A stretch of DNA of 64,000 bases. Origin: Streptomyces sp. TN58 (GTDB taxonomy: Bacteria > Actinomycetota > Actinomycetes > Streptomycetales > Streptomycetaceae). The notes beneath the pieces are model-generated. The model was not told the DNA's origin. It did no database searches and was given only the letters and a program-made list of their open reading frames with translations. Position numbers and translations under genes: made by a program. The stretch covers positions 558,001 through 622,000 of the forward strand of contig NZ_CP018870.1 in the NCBI RefSeq assembly GCF_001941845.1. Reading direction: 5' to 3'. Positions 27,636 to 34,374 of this stretch are shown here, piece after piece. Every line of letters starts with the position of its first letter. Within the stretch, counting starts at the first letter, position 1.

Positions 27636-27837
27636 GCGCCCACTGTGCCGGGTCGACGCGAGGCCGGACAAGCGGCTCCACGGACAACCATGGCCAGTTC
27701 ACGACCGGTTGTGGCTCCCGGTCGGCGCTTCGGGGCCCTCCCGCCGCCGCACCCGTCCGGACGCGGTGGCGCCGTCCGGTGCCCGCGCCGCGGATGCCGG
27801 GTTGACGGCGGGGTCGCCACCGGCAACGGTGACCGCC

Positions 27838-28845
27838 ATGGGGAAAGAACACCGGCTGCCCACTCTGCTGATCTGCCTGGTCCTGGGCGGGGTACTGGCC
27901 GCCGCGGTGCTCGGTGCCACGCGCGCCGCCGGACCGCACGCGGGAGCGGCGGCCGGCGCCCCCGCTCCGTCCGACTACGTGGACATACGCGATGTTCCGC
28001 CCGCCCCCGCCCCGGCTCCGGCCCGGCCCGCCGAGGCGGGCGGCGGATCGCCGGGGACGATGGCGGTGGATTGCGGCCGCAACGAGCAACGGCACTACAA
28101 CGAGGACAACGTGGTGGTGTCGCCTGGCCTGCCGGCCGGCGCCCACCACACGCACTCCTACGTCGGCAACCTGTCCACGGACGCCACGTCCACCGAGGCC
28201 TCGCTGGCCCGCGCCGCCACCAGCTGTGCGGGCGGCGACCGGTCGGCGTACTACTGGCCCGTGCTGCGCCGGCTGGACCGGCCGGGCCTGCGCCCGTACG
28301 AGAGGGCCGCGGGGCACGGGAACAGCGGCGAGATCGTGCCCGAGTCCTCGGTCCGGCTGGAGTTCCGGGGCAATCCCGTCAGCAAGGTCGTGGCGATGCC
28401 GCCGTTCCTGCACGCGCTGACGGGCGACGCGGTCGCCCGGACCGCGGGCGCCGACGCCCGCGTCCGCGCACGCTGGGGGTGCTCCGGCTCACCCGACCGC
28501 ACCACCACCAGCTACCCGCGCTGCCCCGAGGGCGACCTGGTCACCCGCAGCCTGGTCTTCCCCAGCTGCTGGAACGGGCTCGACACCACGAGCCCCGGGC
28601 ACCGCTCGCACCTGCTGTTCCCCGGCGGCAACGGCGTCTGCCCCGCGAACACCTTCCCCGTACCCGAACTGCGCGTCTCGCTCTCCTACGAACTCCCCGC
28701 CGGGGTGCCCGTGGCCGTCGACTCCTTCCCCGAGCAGCGGCACAGCCCCACGACGGACCACGCGATGTTCGTGAACGCCATGACCGAGCGCCAGATGGCC
28801 GCGGTCGTCGACTGCCTCAACGAGGGCCGCTCCTGCCGGACTTGA
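27838..28845 (+). CDS. Exported DUF1996 protein
   Basis: 335 aa from ATG 27838. An N-terminal hydrophobic segment (LPTLLICLVLGGVLAAAVLGA) acts as signal or anchor, followed by an Ala/Pro-rich stretch, then the DUF1996 domain from about 80: VDCGRNEQRHYNEDNVVVSPGLP, HHTHSYVGN, YYWPVL, VFPSCWNGLDT, SHLLFPGGNGVCP. This domain family (about 230 aa) is common as a secreted protein in fungi and actinobacteria, and is linked to carbohydrate or cell-wall surfaces. Reaction unknown. Confidence 0.85.
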   Translation: MGKEHRLPTLLICLVLGGVLAAAVLGATRAAGPHAGAAAGAPAPSDYVDIRDVPPAPAPAPARPAEAGGGSPGTMAVDCGRNEQRHYNEDNVVVSPGLPAGAHHTHSYVGNLSTDATSTEASLARAATSCAGGDRSAYYWPVLRRLDRPGLRPYERAAGHGNSGEIVPESSVRLEFRGNPVSKVVAMPPFLHALTGDAVARTAGADARVRARWGCSGSPDRTTTSYPRCPEGDLVTRSLVFPSCWNGLDTTSPGHRSHLLFPGGNGVCPANTFPVPELRVSLSYELPAGVPVAVDSFPEQRHSPTTDHAMFVNAMTERQMAAVVDCLNEGRSCRT

Positions 28846-28876
28846 CCACCCGCCAGCCCGGGTGACGCAGATCACA

Positions 28877-28904
28877 TGAACCGGATCGCCCCCGCCGGCG
28901 TGTT
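28877..28904 (+). promoter_or_regulatory. ECF-type autoregulatory promoter
   Basis: TGAACC (28877-28882), 16-bp spacer, CGTGTT (28899-28904). This matches the general ECF pattern GAAC(C)-N16/17-CGT. It lies just upstream of the ECF sigma gene, so self-activation is likely. It also argues against the in-frame ATG at 28876, which would start inside the -35 element. Confidence 0.55.
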
Positions 28905-28944
28905 CCGACCGCACCACGCAAGCGAGGAAGACGGAGAGGGTGAG

Positions 28945-29556
28945 ATGGCCGGACCACTGTGGCCCCGCACTCGGCGGGGGTCGACCGATGAGGCACTGAT
29001 CAAGTCGGTGTACGAGGAGCACGGCCAGGCCCTGCTCGCGTACGCCACCCGGCTGACGGGGGACCGCGCCACCGCCGAGGACGTCGTACAGGAGACGCTG
29101 ATCCGTGCCTGGCGGCACTCCGAGGTCCTGGTCAACGGAAAGGGCTCGGTGCGCGGCTGGCTGCTCACCGTGGCCCGGAACATCATCACCGACCGGTACC
29201 GGGCCAGGGCCGCCCGGCCGCCGGAGGTCTCCGGCTCGTCGGCCGCTCCCCCGGTGGAGGCGGACCACGCCGACTCCGTGGTGGACAGCATGACGGTGCT
29301 GGGCGCTCTGGACCGGCTGTCCCCGGAACACCGGGACGTGCTGAAGGAGTTGTACTACCGGCAGCTCAGCGTGGCGGAGGCCGCCGACACCCTCGGTATC
29401 CCGGCGGGTACGGTCAAGTCGCGCTCGCACTACGCGCTCAAGGCCCTGCGCGACGTCTTCAGGGACGACGGCTTCCGGGAGAGCGGCACAAGAGACGGAA
29501 AACGATCGGGCAGGCCGCCCCAGCAGCCGGCCGGACTGCGTGAGGTGGTGGCATGA
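28945..29556 (+). CDS. ECF RNA polymerase sigma factor
   Basis: 203 aa from ATG 28945 (GGAGAGGGTGAG upstream). ATG 28876 is in frame but would overlap the predicted -35. Region 2: LLAYATRLTGDRATAEDVVQETLIRAWRH and GWLLTVARNIITDRYRAR. Region 4: RLSPEHRDVLKELYYRQLSVAEAADTLGIPAGTVKSR. The type resembles the SigK/SigL-like ECF groups paired with zinc anti-sigma factors. The stop overlaps the next start (ATGA), so sigma and anti-sigma are translationally coupled. Confidence 0.92.
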   Translation: MAGPLWPRTRRGSTDEALIKSVYEEHGQALLAYATRLTGDRATAEDVVQETLIRAWRHSEVLVNGKGSVRGWLLTVARNIITDRYRARAARPPEVSGSSAAPPVEADHADSVVDSMTVLGALDRLSPEHRDVLKELYYRQLSVAEAADTLGIPAGTVKSRSHYALKALRDVFRDDGFRESGTRDGKRSGRPPQQPAGLREVVA

Positions 29557-30278
29557 ACCGGCAGCGGCACGAGGAGGAACTGCTCGGTCCGTACGTGCTC
29601 GGCGTCCTGGACGCCGAGGAGGTCCGCCGGGTCGAGGGACACATGAGCGGATGCGTGCAGTGCCGGGAGGAGGTGGCCGCGTTGCGCGAGATGGAGGCGG
29701 CACTGGGCGAGGTGCCCGAGGAGGCGTTCCTCGACGGACCGCCGCAGGGTGGCGACCTGCTGCTCCAGCGCACCCTGCGCCAGATGCGGAACGAGCGCGC
29801 CGGGGCGGCACGCCGTCGCGCGGCGTTCACGGGCCTGGCCGTCGCGGCTTCGCTGGCCGCCGTGTTCTGGGCCGGCACCCAGCTGGGCTCGGCCGAACCG
29901 GGAGGCGTCGCGCTGCCCGCTCCCCCGTCCCCGACCGCTTCGGCGGACCCCTCGCCCCCGCCCAAGGGGACCACGCTGCACTCGGCGACCGATGCGGGCA
30001 CGGGGGCCCGGATGACGGTGCAGATGACGCCTGCCACGAAGTGGGTGCGGCTGCGGGCGGCCGTCACGGGACTGCCTCCGGGCGAGCGCTGCCGCCTGGT
30101 CGTGGTCTCCAAGGACGGTACGCGCACCACCGCGGGCAGCTGGGTCGTGGGCAGCCAGGAGAACGGCGAGGCCAAGGGAGCCGGGCTGGACGGCTCGGCG
30201 GCCGTCGACCGGTCGGACGTCAAGGCCGTCGTGGTCGAGAACGAGGCCGGCCGGAAGTTCGTGACGGTGCCCGTCTGA
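29553..30278 (+). CDS. Zinc-type anti-sigma factor with membrane anchor
   Basis: 241 aa. N-terminal ZAS domain with HMSGCVQC at about 30-37 (H-x3-C-x2-C), one TM helix at about 92-112 (FTGLAVAASLAAVFWAG), a Pro/Ser linker and an extracytoplasmic RskA-like domain. Expected to hold the upstream sigma factor inactive until regulated proteolysis or redox change releases it. The signal is unknown. The 4-nt overlap and the downstream perfect terminator define a two-gene operon. Confidence 0.9.
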   Translation: MNRQRHEEELLGPYVLGVLDAEEVRRVEGHMSGCVQCREEVAALREMEAALGEVPEEAFLDGPPQGGDLLLQRTLRQMRNERAGAARRRAAFTGLAVAASLAAVFWAGTQLGSAEPGGVALPAPPSPTASADPSPPPKGTTLHSATDAGTGARMTVQMTPATKWVRLRAAVTGLPPGERCRLVVVSKDGTRTTAGSWVVGSQENGEAKGAGLDGSAAVDRSDVKAVVVENEAGRKFVTVPV

Positions 30279-30297
30279 CCGGTGGGACAGCGTGACG

Positions 30298-30328
30298 GAG
30301 CCCGGGAGCATATCCAGCTCCCGGGCTC
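30298..30328. terminator. Perfect 12-bp terminator between the anti-sigma gene and the minus-strand RNA cassette
   Basis: GAGCCCGGGAGC/GCTCCCGGGCTC with loop ATATCCA, followed on the plus strand by CTGTTTG. It ends the anti-sigma operon. The same hairpin would also stop minus-strand transcription leaving the permuted tRNA-like modules. Confidence 0.8.
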
Positions 30329-30365
30329 CTGTTTGCCACCCAATTGCGCACACCGGCACGTTTAA

Positions 30366-30473
30366 GAGTCGCGGATCATTCTGAGATCGACGTGTTCTAC
30401 CTTTGAACTACCGCGCCATGGGAGAGGCGCAGGAGGGACTTGAACCCCCGTCCATCGATGGTCGTCCACGCTC
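30366..30473 (-). ncRNA. Circularly permuted tRNA-like module B (Gly-like)
   Basis: On the minus strand, in order: anticodon-stem 3' strand CGATG (30457-30453); T arm GGGGG-TTCAAGT-CCCTC (30449-30433); acceptor 3' strand CTGCGCC (30432-30426); T as discriminator; 7-nt joining loop CTCCCAT; acceptor 5' strand GGCGCGG (30417-30411); D arm GTTC-AAAGGTA-GAAC (30408-30394); anticodon-stem 5' strand CGTCG (30392-30388). All four tRNA helices pair (acceptor 7/7 and anticodon 5/5, each with one G-U), but the anticodon loop is open and the acceptor end is closed. Flanks GAGCGTGGA (30473-30465) and TCCGCGACTC (30375-30366) form 9 bp with one bulge. The D arm and U73 resemble tRNA-Gly. Either a permuted tRNA gene or a Y-RNA (YrlA)-like mimic. 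Confidence 0.75.
30378..30387 (-). repeat. Shared motif ATCTCAGAAT after module B anticodon strand
   Basis: Begins directly after the 5' anticodon-stem strand of module B. It matches ATCTCAGATT (30526-30517) of module A at 9 of 10 positions. Confidence 0.5.
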
Positions 30474-30500
30474 GGTCGATCCGGTGTTCGGCGGCGAATA

Positions 30501-30631
30501 CTGAGACTGGAGCGAGAATCTGAGATTCAAGGGGCCGCCTCTACCAGCTTGGGCCACCCCGGCACGCAATGCCGGGGGAGGGATTCGAACCCCCAACTGA
30601 CACCCCTGTTCAGCTTCAACATCAGTTTCAG
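30501..30631 (-). ncRNA. Circularly permuted tRNA-like module A
   Basis: Minus strand, in order: anticodon-stem 3' strand AGGGG (30607-30603); 8-nt variable region; T arm GGGGG-TTCGAAT-CCCTC (30594-30578); acceptor 3' strand CCCCGGC (30577-30571); A discriminator; joining loop TTGCGT; acceptor 5' strand GCCGGGG (30563-30557); D arm with GCC/GGC stem and a GG-containing loop; anticodon-stem 5' strand CCCCT (30534-30530). The acceptor pairs 7/7 and the anticodon stem 5/5. Flanks CTGAAACTG (30631-30623) and CAGTCTCAG (30509-30501) pair 8 of 9. A GNRA-type hairpin TGCGC-GAGA-GCGCA (30647-30634) lies just upstream. Amino-acid identity cannot be read because the anticodon loop is interrupted. Confidence 0.75.
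30517..30526 (-). repeat. Shared motif ATCTCAGATT after module A anticodon strand
   Basis: Begins 3 nt after the 5' anticodon-stem strand of module A and can fold as a short GAATC/GATTC hairpin. Counterpart of the module B motif; may be a processing or protein-binding signal. Confidence 0.5.
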
Positions 30632-30647
30632 CTTGCGCTCTCGCGCA

Positions 30648-30669
30648 CCTCCCGCAGACATACGGGAGG
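30648..30669 (-). terminator. Hairpin between the 243-aa protein gene and the tRNA-like modules
   Basis: Perfect 7-bp stem CCTCCCG (30669-30663)/CGGGAGG (30654-30648), 8-nt loop, 12 nt past the stop of the upstream gene. It could be that gene's terminator or the 5' boundary structure of the non-coding transcript. No separate promoter was found between it and the modules. Confidence 0.45.
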
Positions 30670-30680
30670 GGTTCTGAGGG

Positions 30681-31412
30681 CTACCTGAACAGGTAGCCGA
30701 ACACCGCGTCCCCGACCCGCTGGTCGGTGACCTCGGCGCTGTTGGCCTCCTCGCGGGCGAACTTGACGGCCTGCTGGAGCTTCTCGACGCGGTCGAGCAG
30801 CTCGTTCACCCGGCGGGCGGGCAGCGCGCCGGAGAACTTCACGGTCGTCCAGTACCCGACCGGCACGTCCTCGTAGTACACCTCGACCTGGGCCGGGTGC
30901 TTCTCGGTGGCCTCCGCCTTGACGTGGTTGCGCGGCACCTTCTTGGTGCGGATCGTGCGCACCGGGTCCGTCTTCCAGGAGTCCGTCGACGGGTCCAGGT
31001 TCCAGGACTCCGAGGCGTCCAGCACCGGCAGCTTCCGTACGAAGGTGTGCAGGTCGGTGAGCTGCTTCTCCAGGAAGAGCAGGTACGGCACGGGCACCTG
31101 CGCCAGCAGGACGTTGCCGTCGACGACCACGTCCGCGGCCGCGCTGCGGTTCGCCCAGTCCTTGGTGGCGGTCACGTCGAAGAGCCGCGTGAGCGTACCG
31201 GCCGTCGCGCGCAGCACGTCCTCCGCCTTGACCTGCACCCGGGTGGACTCGGGCGGCAGCTGCTCGCCCTCCTCGTCCTTGGGCTGGTACGTCCGCGAGA
31301 TGCCGGCCAGCAGGGCGGGCTTCTGCACGTCGTGGTGGGCCTGGGTGAGTTCCTGGAGCGACTTGGACTTGACGCCCTTTTCGACTGCGATGATCTGATT
31401 CAGCTTCGGCAC
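30681..31412 (-). CDS. Conserved uncharacterised protein upstream of the tRNA-like RNAs (DUF7873-like)
   Basis: 243 aa from GTG 31412. Highly regular, mostly helical protein: PKLNQIIAVEKGVKSKSLQELT, ALLAGISRTYQPKDEEGEQLPPE, LLAQVPVPYLLFLEKQLTDLHTFV, RTKKVPRNHV, VGYWTTVKFSGALPARRVNELLDRVEKL and a VGDAVFGYLF end. I recall this as a family shared by bacteria, archaea and phages with no known function; the DUF number is from memory. No ribosome-binding site is obvious; TAGGTT six bases before the GTG could be the -10 of a leaderless transcript. Its stop is about 50 nt from module A on the same strand, so a functional link with those RNAs is plausible. Confidence 0.75.
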   Translation of the reverse strand: MPKLNQIIAVEKGVKSKSLQELTQAHHDVQKPALLAGISRTYQPKDEEGEQLPPESTRVQVKAEDVLRATAGTLTRLFDVTATKDWANRSAAADVVVDGNVLLAQVPVPYLLFLEKQLTDLHTFVRKLPVLDASESWNLDPSTDSWKTDPVRTIRTKKVPRNHVKAEATEKHPAQVEVYYEDVPVGYWTTVKFSGALPARRVNELLDRVEKLQQAVKFAREEANSAEVTDQRVGDAVFGYLFR

Positions 31413-31649
31413 GTGATCAACCTAGCAGCCTCTTGTCCGATCATTCACCCGGATTTCCGGCGCCCCGGGGCATGCGGGGGCCGCGAAGTCCCCGCCCTCG
31501 CGGGCGGGGAGAGCCGCCCCGGAGGGCCGGACGCCGCGTTGCACAGGAGGCCAGACGCGGACCGATCATCACATTGCGGTTCATGACATCCTGTGATGTC
31601 ACAACTCGCCGGGCGGATTCGGCGGACGTCCGGGATTTGGGGAAGGTCG

Positions 31650-32600
31650 ATGAGGCTCTGCTTCCTGGTGGAGGAGCACTACCGCCACGACGGTATGCCG
31701 AACGAGGTGATCGGCCGGCTGACCGCGTGGGGCCACCGTGTCGACGTCGTGCGGCCGGGCGGCTCCCTTCTCCGTATGACCGAGGCGGTCGACGCGGGAG
31801 CCCACGACGCCTGGGTGCTCAAGACGGTGTCGGGCGGCCCCGGGCTGACCGTCCTCGAAGCCGCCGCCGCGGCCGGGTTGACCACCGTCAACGACGCCCG
31901 GTCGATCCGGGGCGTGCGGGACAAGGCACTGGCCGCCGCCCTCGGGCGGCTGCGCGGACTCCCGCTGCCGCCCACGTACGCGGTCGCCCGCCCCGAACTG
32001 CTGAGGGAGATACCGGCGGCCGAGTACCCCCTCGTCGTCAAGCCCTCCGACGGCAGCTCCGGACGGGCCGTGCACCTGGTGTCCTCGCCCGGGCGGCTGG
32101 AGGCGCTGCTGCCCGCGCTCGCGGGCGAGGGCATGCTCATCGCCCAGCCGTACGTGCCCAACCCGGGTACGGACATGAAGGTGTACGCGGTCGGCGGGGA
32201 GCTGTTCGCGACCGAGCGCTGCTCCCCCCTGCGCCCGGACCCCTCGGTCCGGGAGCGCCGGGTGCCGCTGTCGGCGGAGGTGGCGGCCATCGCCGCCCGG
32301 GTGGGTGAGGTCTACGGGCTCGATCTGTACGGGGTGGACGTGCTGCTGGGTCCCGACGGGCCGGTGGTCGTCGACGTGAACGACTTCCCGAGCTTCCGCC
32401 AGGTACCGGACGCTGCGGCGCGGGTGGCCCGGGCCGTACTGGGGCTGGCCCGGGCCGGCGGCGCACCGGTGGCGGCGGCCGTGGCAGCGCCCGTGGCGGC
32501 GCCGGTGGGGCTGCCGTACACCGTCCCCGTGTCGATCCCGTCCCAGTCGCCGGCCCAGATCACCGCGCAGATCACCGCCGCCGCGGGTGACGCCGTATGA
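31650..32600 (+). CDS. ATP-grasp ligase (RimK-like), first of a pair
   Basis: 316 aa from ATG 31650, GGGGAAGG upstream. ATP-grasp features: VVKPSDGSSGRAVHLV (ATP-binding Lys and Gly-rich loop), LIAQPYVPNPGTDMKVYAVG and the metal site VVDVNDFPSFRQ near the C-terminus. The last 45 residues are Ala/Val/Pro-rich and repetitive. The ATP-grasp family forms amide or peptide bonds via acyl-phosphate. The stop overlaps the next ATP-grasp gene (ATGA). Substrate unknown. Confidence 0.82.
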   Translation: MRLCFLVEEHYRHDGMPNEVIGRLTAWGHRVDVVRPGGSLLRMTEAVDAGAHDAWVLKTVSGGPGLTVLEAAAAAGLTTVNDARSIRGVRDKALAAALGRLRGLPLPPTYAVARPELLREIPAAEYPLVVKPSDGSSGRAVHLVSSPGRLEALLPALAGEGMLIAQPYVPNPGTDMKVYAVGGELFATERCSPLRPDPSVRERRVPLSAEVAAIAARVGEVYGLDLYGVDVLLGPDGPVVVDVNDFPSFRQVPDAAARVARAVLGLARAGGAPVAAAVAAPVAAPVGLPYTVPVSIPSQSPAQITAQITAAAGDAV

Positions 32601-33397
32601 AGATCGGCCTGATCACCCCGGAACCGGGGCATCCGCTGCTGGCGGACACCACCGCCCTGCTCACTGCGGAGCACGAGGTGGAAGCGCTCGATCCGGTCAC
32701 CCTCGGAGACGTGCCCCTGCCCCTGGCCGACGTCTACCTGCTGAAGTCGCGGACCCCGCACGCGTTGGGACTCGCCCGGTACCTGGAGCGGCGCGGGGCC
32801 CCGGTGGTCAACTCCGCCGCGGCCACGGCACTGTGCCAGGACCGGACGGAGATGGCCGGGCTCGCCCTGCGGGCCGGGCTGCCGTTCGCGGCGACCCGTA
32901 CCGTCGGCGCCCTGGGGGTGTGGGCGCGGGAGGCACCGGCGTCCGGGCCCCTGGTGGTCAAGAGCAGGCGCAGCCGGCGCGGCGACCTGGTCGCCCTCGC
33001 CGACGACAGCGCGCGGCTGCGGGAGTTGGCCCGGCAGTGGCCGCAGGAGCCGGTCGTGGTGCAGGAGTACGCGCCCAACAACGGCTGGGACCACAAGCTG
33101 TGGGCCATCGGCGACCGGGTCTTCTCGGCCCTGCGCCGATCCGAGCTCTCCCCCGGCGGACGCGGCCCCACCCGCTCCCTGGCACCGGGTGAACTGCCCG
33201 CCGGATGGGCCGATCTGGTGCGCCGGGTCGGAACGGTGTTCGCGCTGGACGTCTACGGCGTGGACATCATCGACACCGGCGGCGGGAACCCCCTGATCGT
33301 GGACGTCAACGCCTTCCCCGGCATCCGCGGCCAGGCCGGCGCCCCCCAGGCCCTCGCCGCCCTGGCCCTGCGGCGGGCGGCGGCCGGCCGCGCCTGA
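32597..33397 (+). CDS. ATP-grasp ligase, second of a pair
   Basis: 266 aa. Overlaps the previous stop by 4 nt. Preserved: LVVKSRRSRRGDLVAL, VVVQEYAPNNGWDHKLWAIG, GVDIIDTGGGNPLIVDVNAFPGIRGQAG (metal-binding D-x-N). The two paralogues share layout but the glycine-rich ATP loop differs: GSSGRAV in the first, SRRGDLV here. It may have another substrate or act as a partner subunit. A DMT-type permease follows about 100 nt downstream. Confidence 0.82.
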   Translation: MKIGLITPEPGHPLLADTTALLTAEHEVEALDPVTLGDVPLPLADVYLLKSRTPHALGLARYLERRGAPVVNSAAATALCQDRTEMAGLALRAGLPFAATRTVGALGVWAREAPASGPLVVKSRRSRRGDLVALADDSARLRELARQWPQEPVVVQEYAPNNGWDHKLWAIGDRVFSALRRSELSPGGRGPTRSLAPGELPAGWADLVRRVGTVFALDVYGVDIIDTGGGNPLIVDVNAFPGIRGQAGAPQALAALALRRAAAGRA

Positions 33398-33500
33398 CAC
33401 GGCTCTCCGGCAGGTCCGGACGGGGGAATGCGGGCGCCGCGACGCCCGCGGCCCGGTGTCGCGGCGCGGCCGGGCGGCGGGCCCGGTGAGGATCGGGGGC

Positions 33501-34355
33501 ATGGGCGTCGTCCTGCCGGTCCTCTTCGCGCTGTTCGCGGCCTTCAGCAACGCGCTGGCCACCGTGCTCCAGCGGCGGGCCGCGCTCACCGTGCCGCAGA
33601 GCGAGGGCTTCCGCCCCGGTCTGGTCCTGGACCTGCTGCGCCGGCCCGTATGGGTCGCGGGCATCCTGGCGGTGATCGCCGCCGGGGTCGGGCAGGCCGC
33701 TGCGCTGGCCACGGGCGCGCTGGCGCTCGTACAGCCCCTGTTCGTGCTGGAGCTGCCGCTGGCGCTGCTGATCGCCTCCCTGCTGACCCGGCAGCGGCTG
33801 CCGGGGGCGCTGTGGCTGGCCGTGGCCGGGGTGGTGGCCGGGCTCGGGCTCGCGCTGGTGGCCGCCTCGCCGGCCGGGAACCGTACCGACGTGCCGCCGG
33901 AGCGGTGGGTGGTGGTGCTGCCGGCCTGCGCGGTGATCGTCGTGCTGCTCGCCGTCGCGGGCCTGCGGCGTCCGCCCGGCCGTTCGCGGGCCGGCTGCCT
34001 GGGCGCCGCCACCGCCGTCTGCTACGCGCTCACCGCCGCCCTGATGAAGTCCTCCGTGCACGTCCTCGACGACCACGGCGTCGGCGGGTTCCTGACCAGC
34101 TGGGAGACGTACGCCTTCGGCGCGGCCGGCGTCTGCGCCCTGCTGCTGCTCGAACACGCCATGCAGGGCGGCCCGCTCGTGGCCTCGCAGCCCGCGCTGA
34201 CCCTCGGCGACGCGTGCGTCAGCATCGCGCTGGGGGTGGTGCTGTACGAGGAGCACCTGCGGTCGGGCTGGTGGCTGCTCCCCCAACTGCTGGGTGTGGG
34301 CGTGGTCTGCGCCGGGGTCCTCGCCCTGGCCCGCGCGGGCCAGGGCGCACCCTGA
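33501..34355 (+). CDS. DMT/EamA-like multi-pass membrane transporter
   Basis: 284 aa from ATG 33501 (GTG 33486 also in frame). About 9-10 hydrophobic helices: VLFALFAAFSNALATVLQRRAAL, LALVQPLFVLELPLALLIAS, VVAGLGLALVAAS, GAATAVCYALTAALMKSS, VASQPALTLGDACVSIALGVVLYEEHLR. The layout resembles DMT/NIPA-type carriers. Same strand and close to the two ATP-grasp genes, so it may export their product (inference). Confidence 0.78.
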   Translation: MGVVLPVLFALFAAFSNALATVLQRRAALTVPQSEGFRPGLVLDLLRRPVWVAGILAVIAAGVGQAAALATGALALVQPLFVLELPLALLIASLLTRQRLPGALWLAVAGVVAGLGLALVAASPAGNRTDVPPERWVVVLPACAVIVVLLAVAGLRRPPGRSRAGCLGAATAVCYALTAALMKSSVHVLDDHGVGGFLTSWETYAFGAAGVCALLLLEHAMQGGPLVASQPALTLGDACVSIALGVVLYEEHLRSGWWLLPQLLGVGVVCAGVLALARAGQGAP

Positions 34356-34374
34356 CCTCGGGGCCCCTGTGCCG

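Noticed and set aside
30408..30596. Open frame on the minus strand through the permuted tRNA-like modules
   Set aside because: It is explained by tRNA-like RNA structure; coding bias and start signals are absent.
30366..30631. Group I permuted intron-exon system
   Set aside because: The sequence between the modules (about 70 nt) is too short for a group I core and no P7/P3-type elements were seen.
30279..30680. tmRNA (ssrA), including the permuted two-piece form
   Set aside because: No tag-peptide reading frame, no tmRNA-specific segments, and there are two complete modules each with D and T arms.
30279..30680. Ordinary tRNA pair with truncated ends
   Set aside because: The 5' half of module A cannot pair with the 3' half of module B (GCCGGGG versus CTGCGCC); each half pairs only with its permuted partner.
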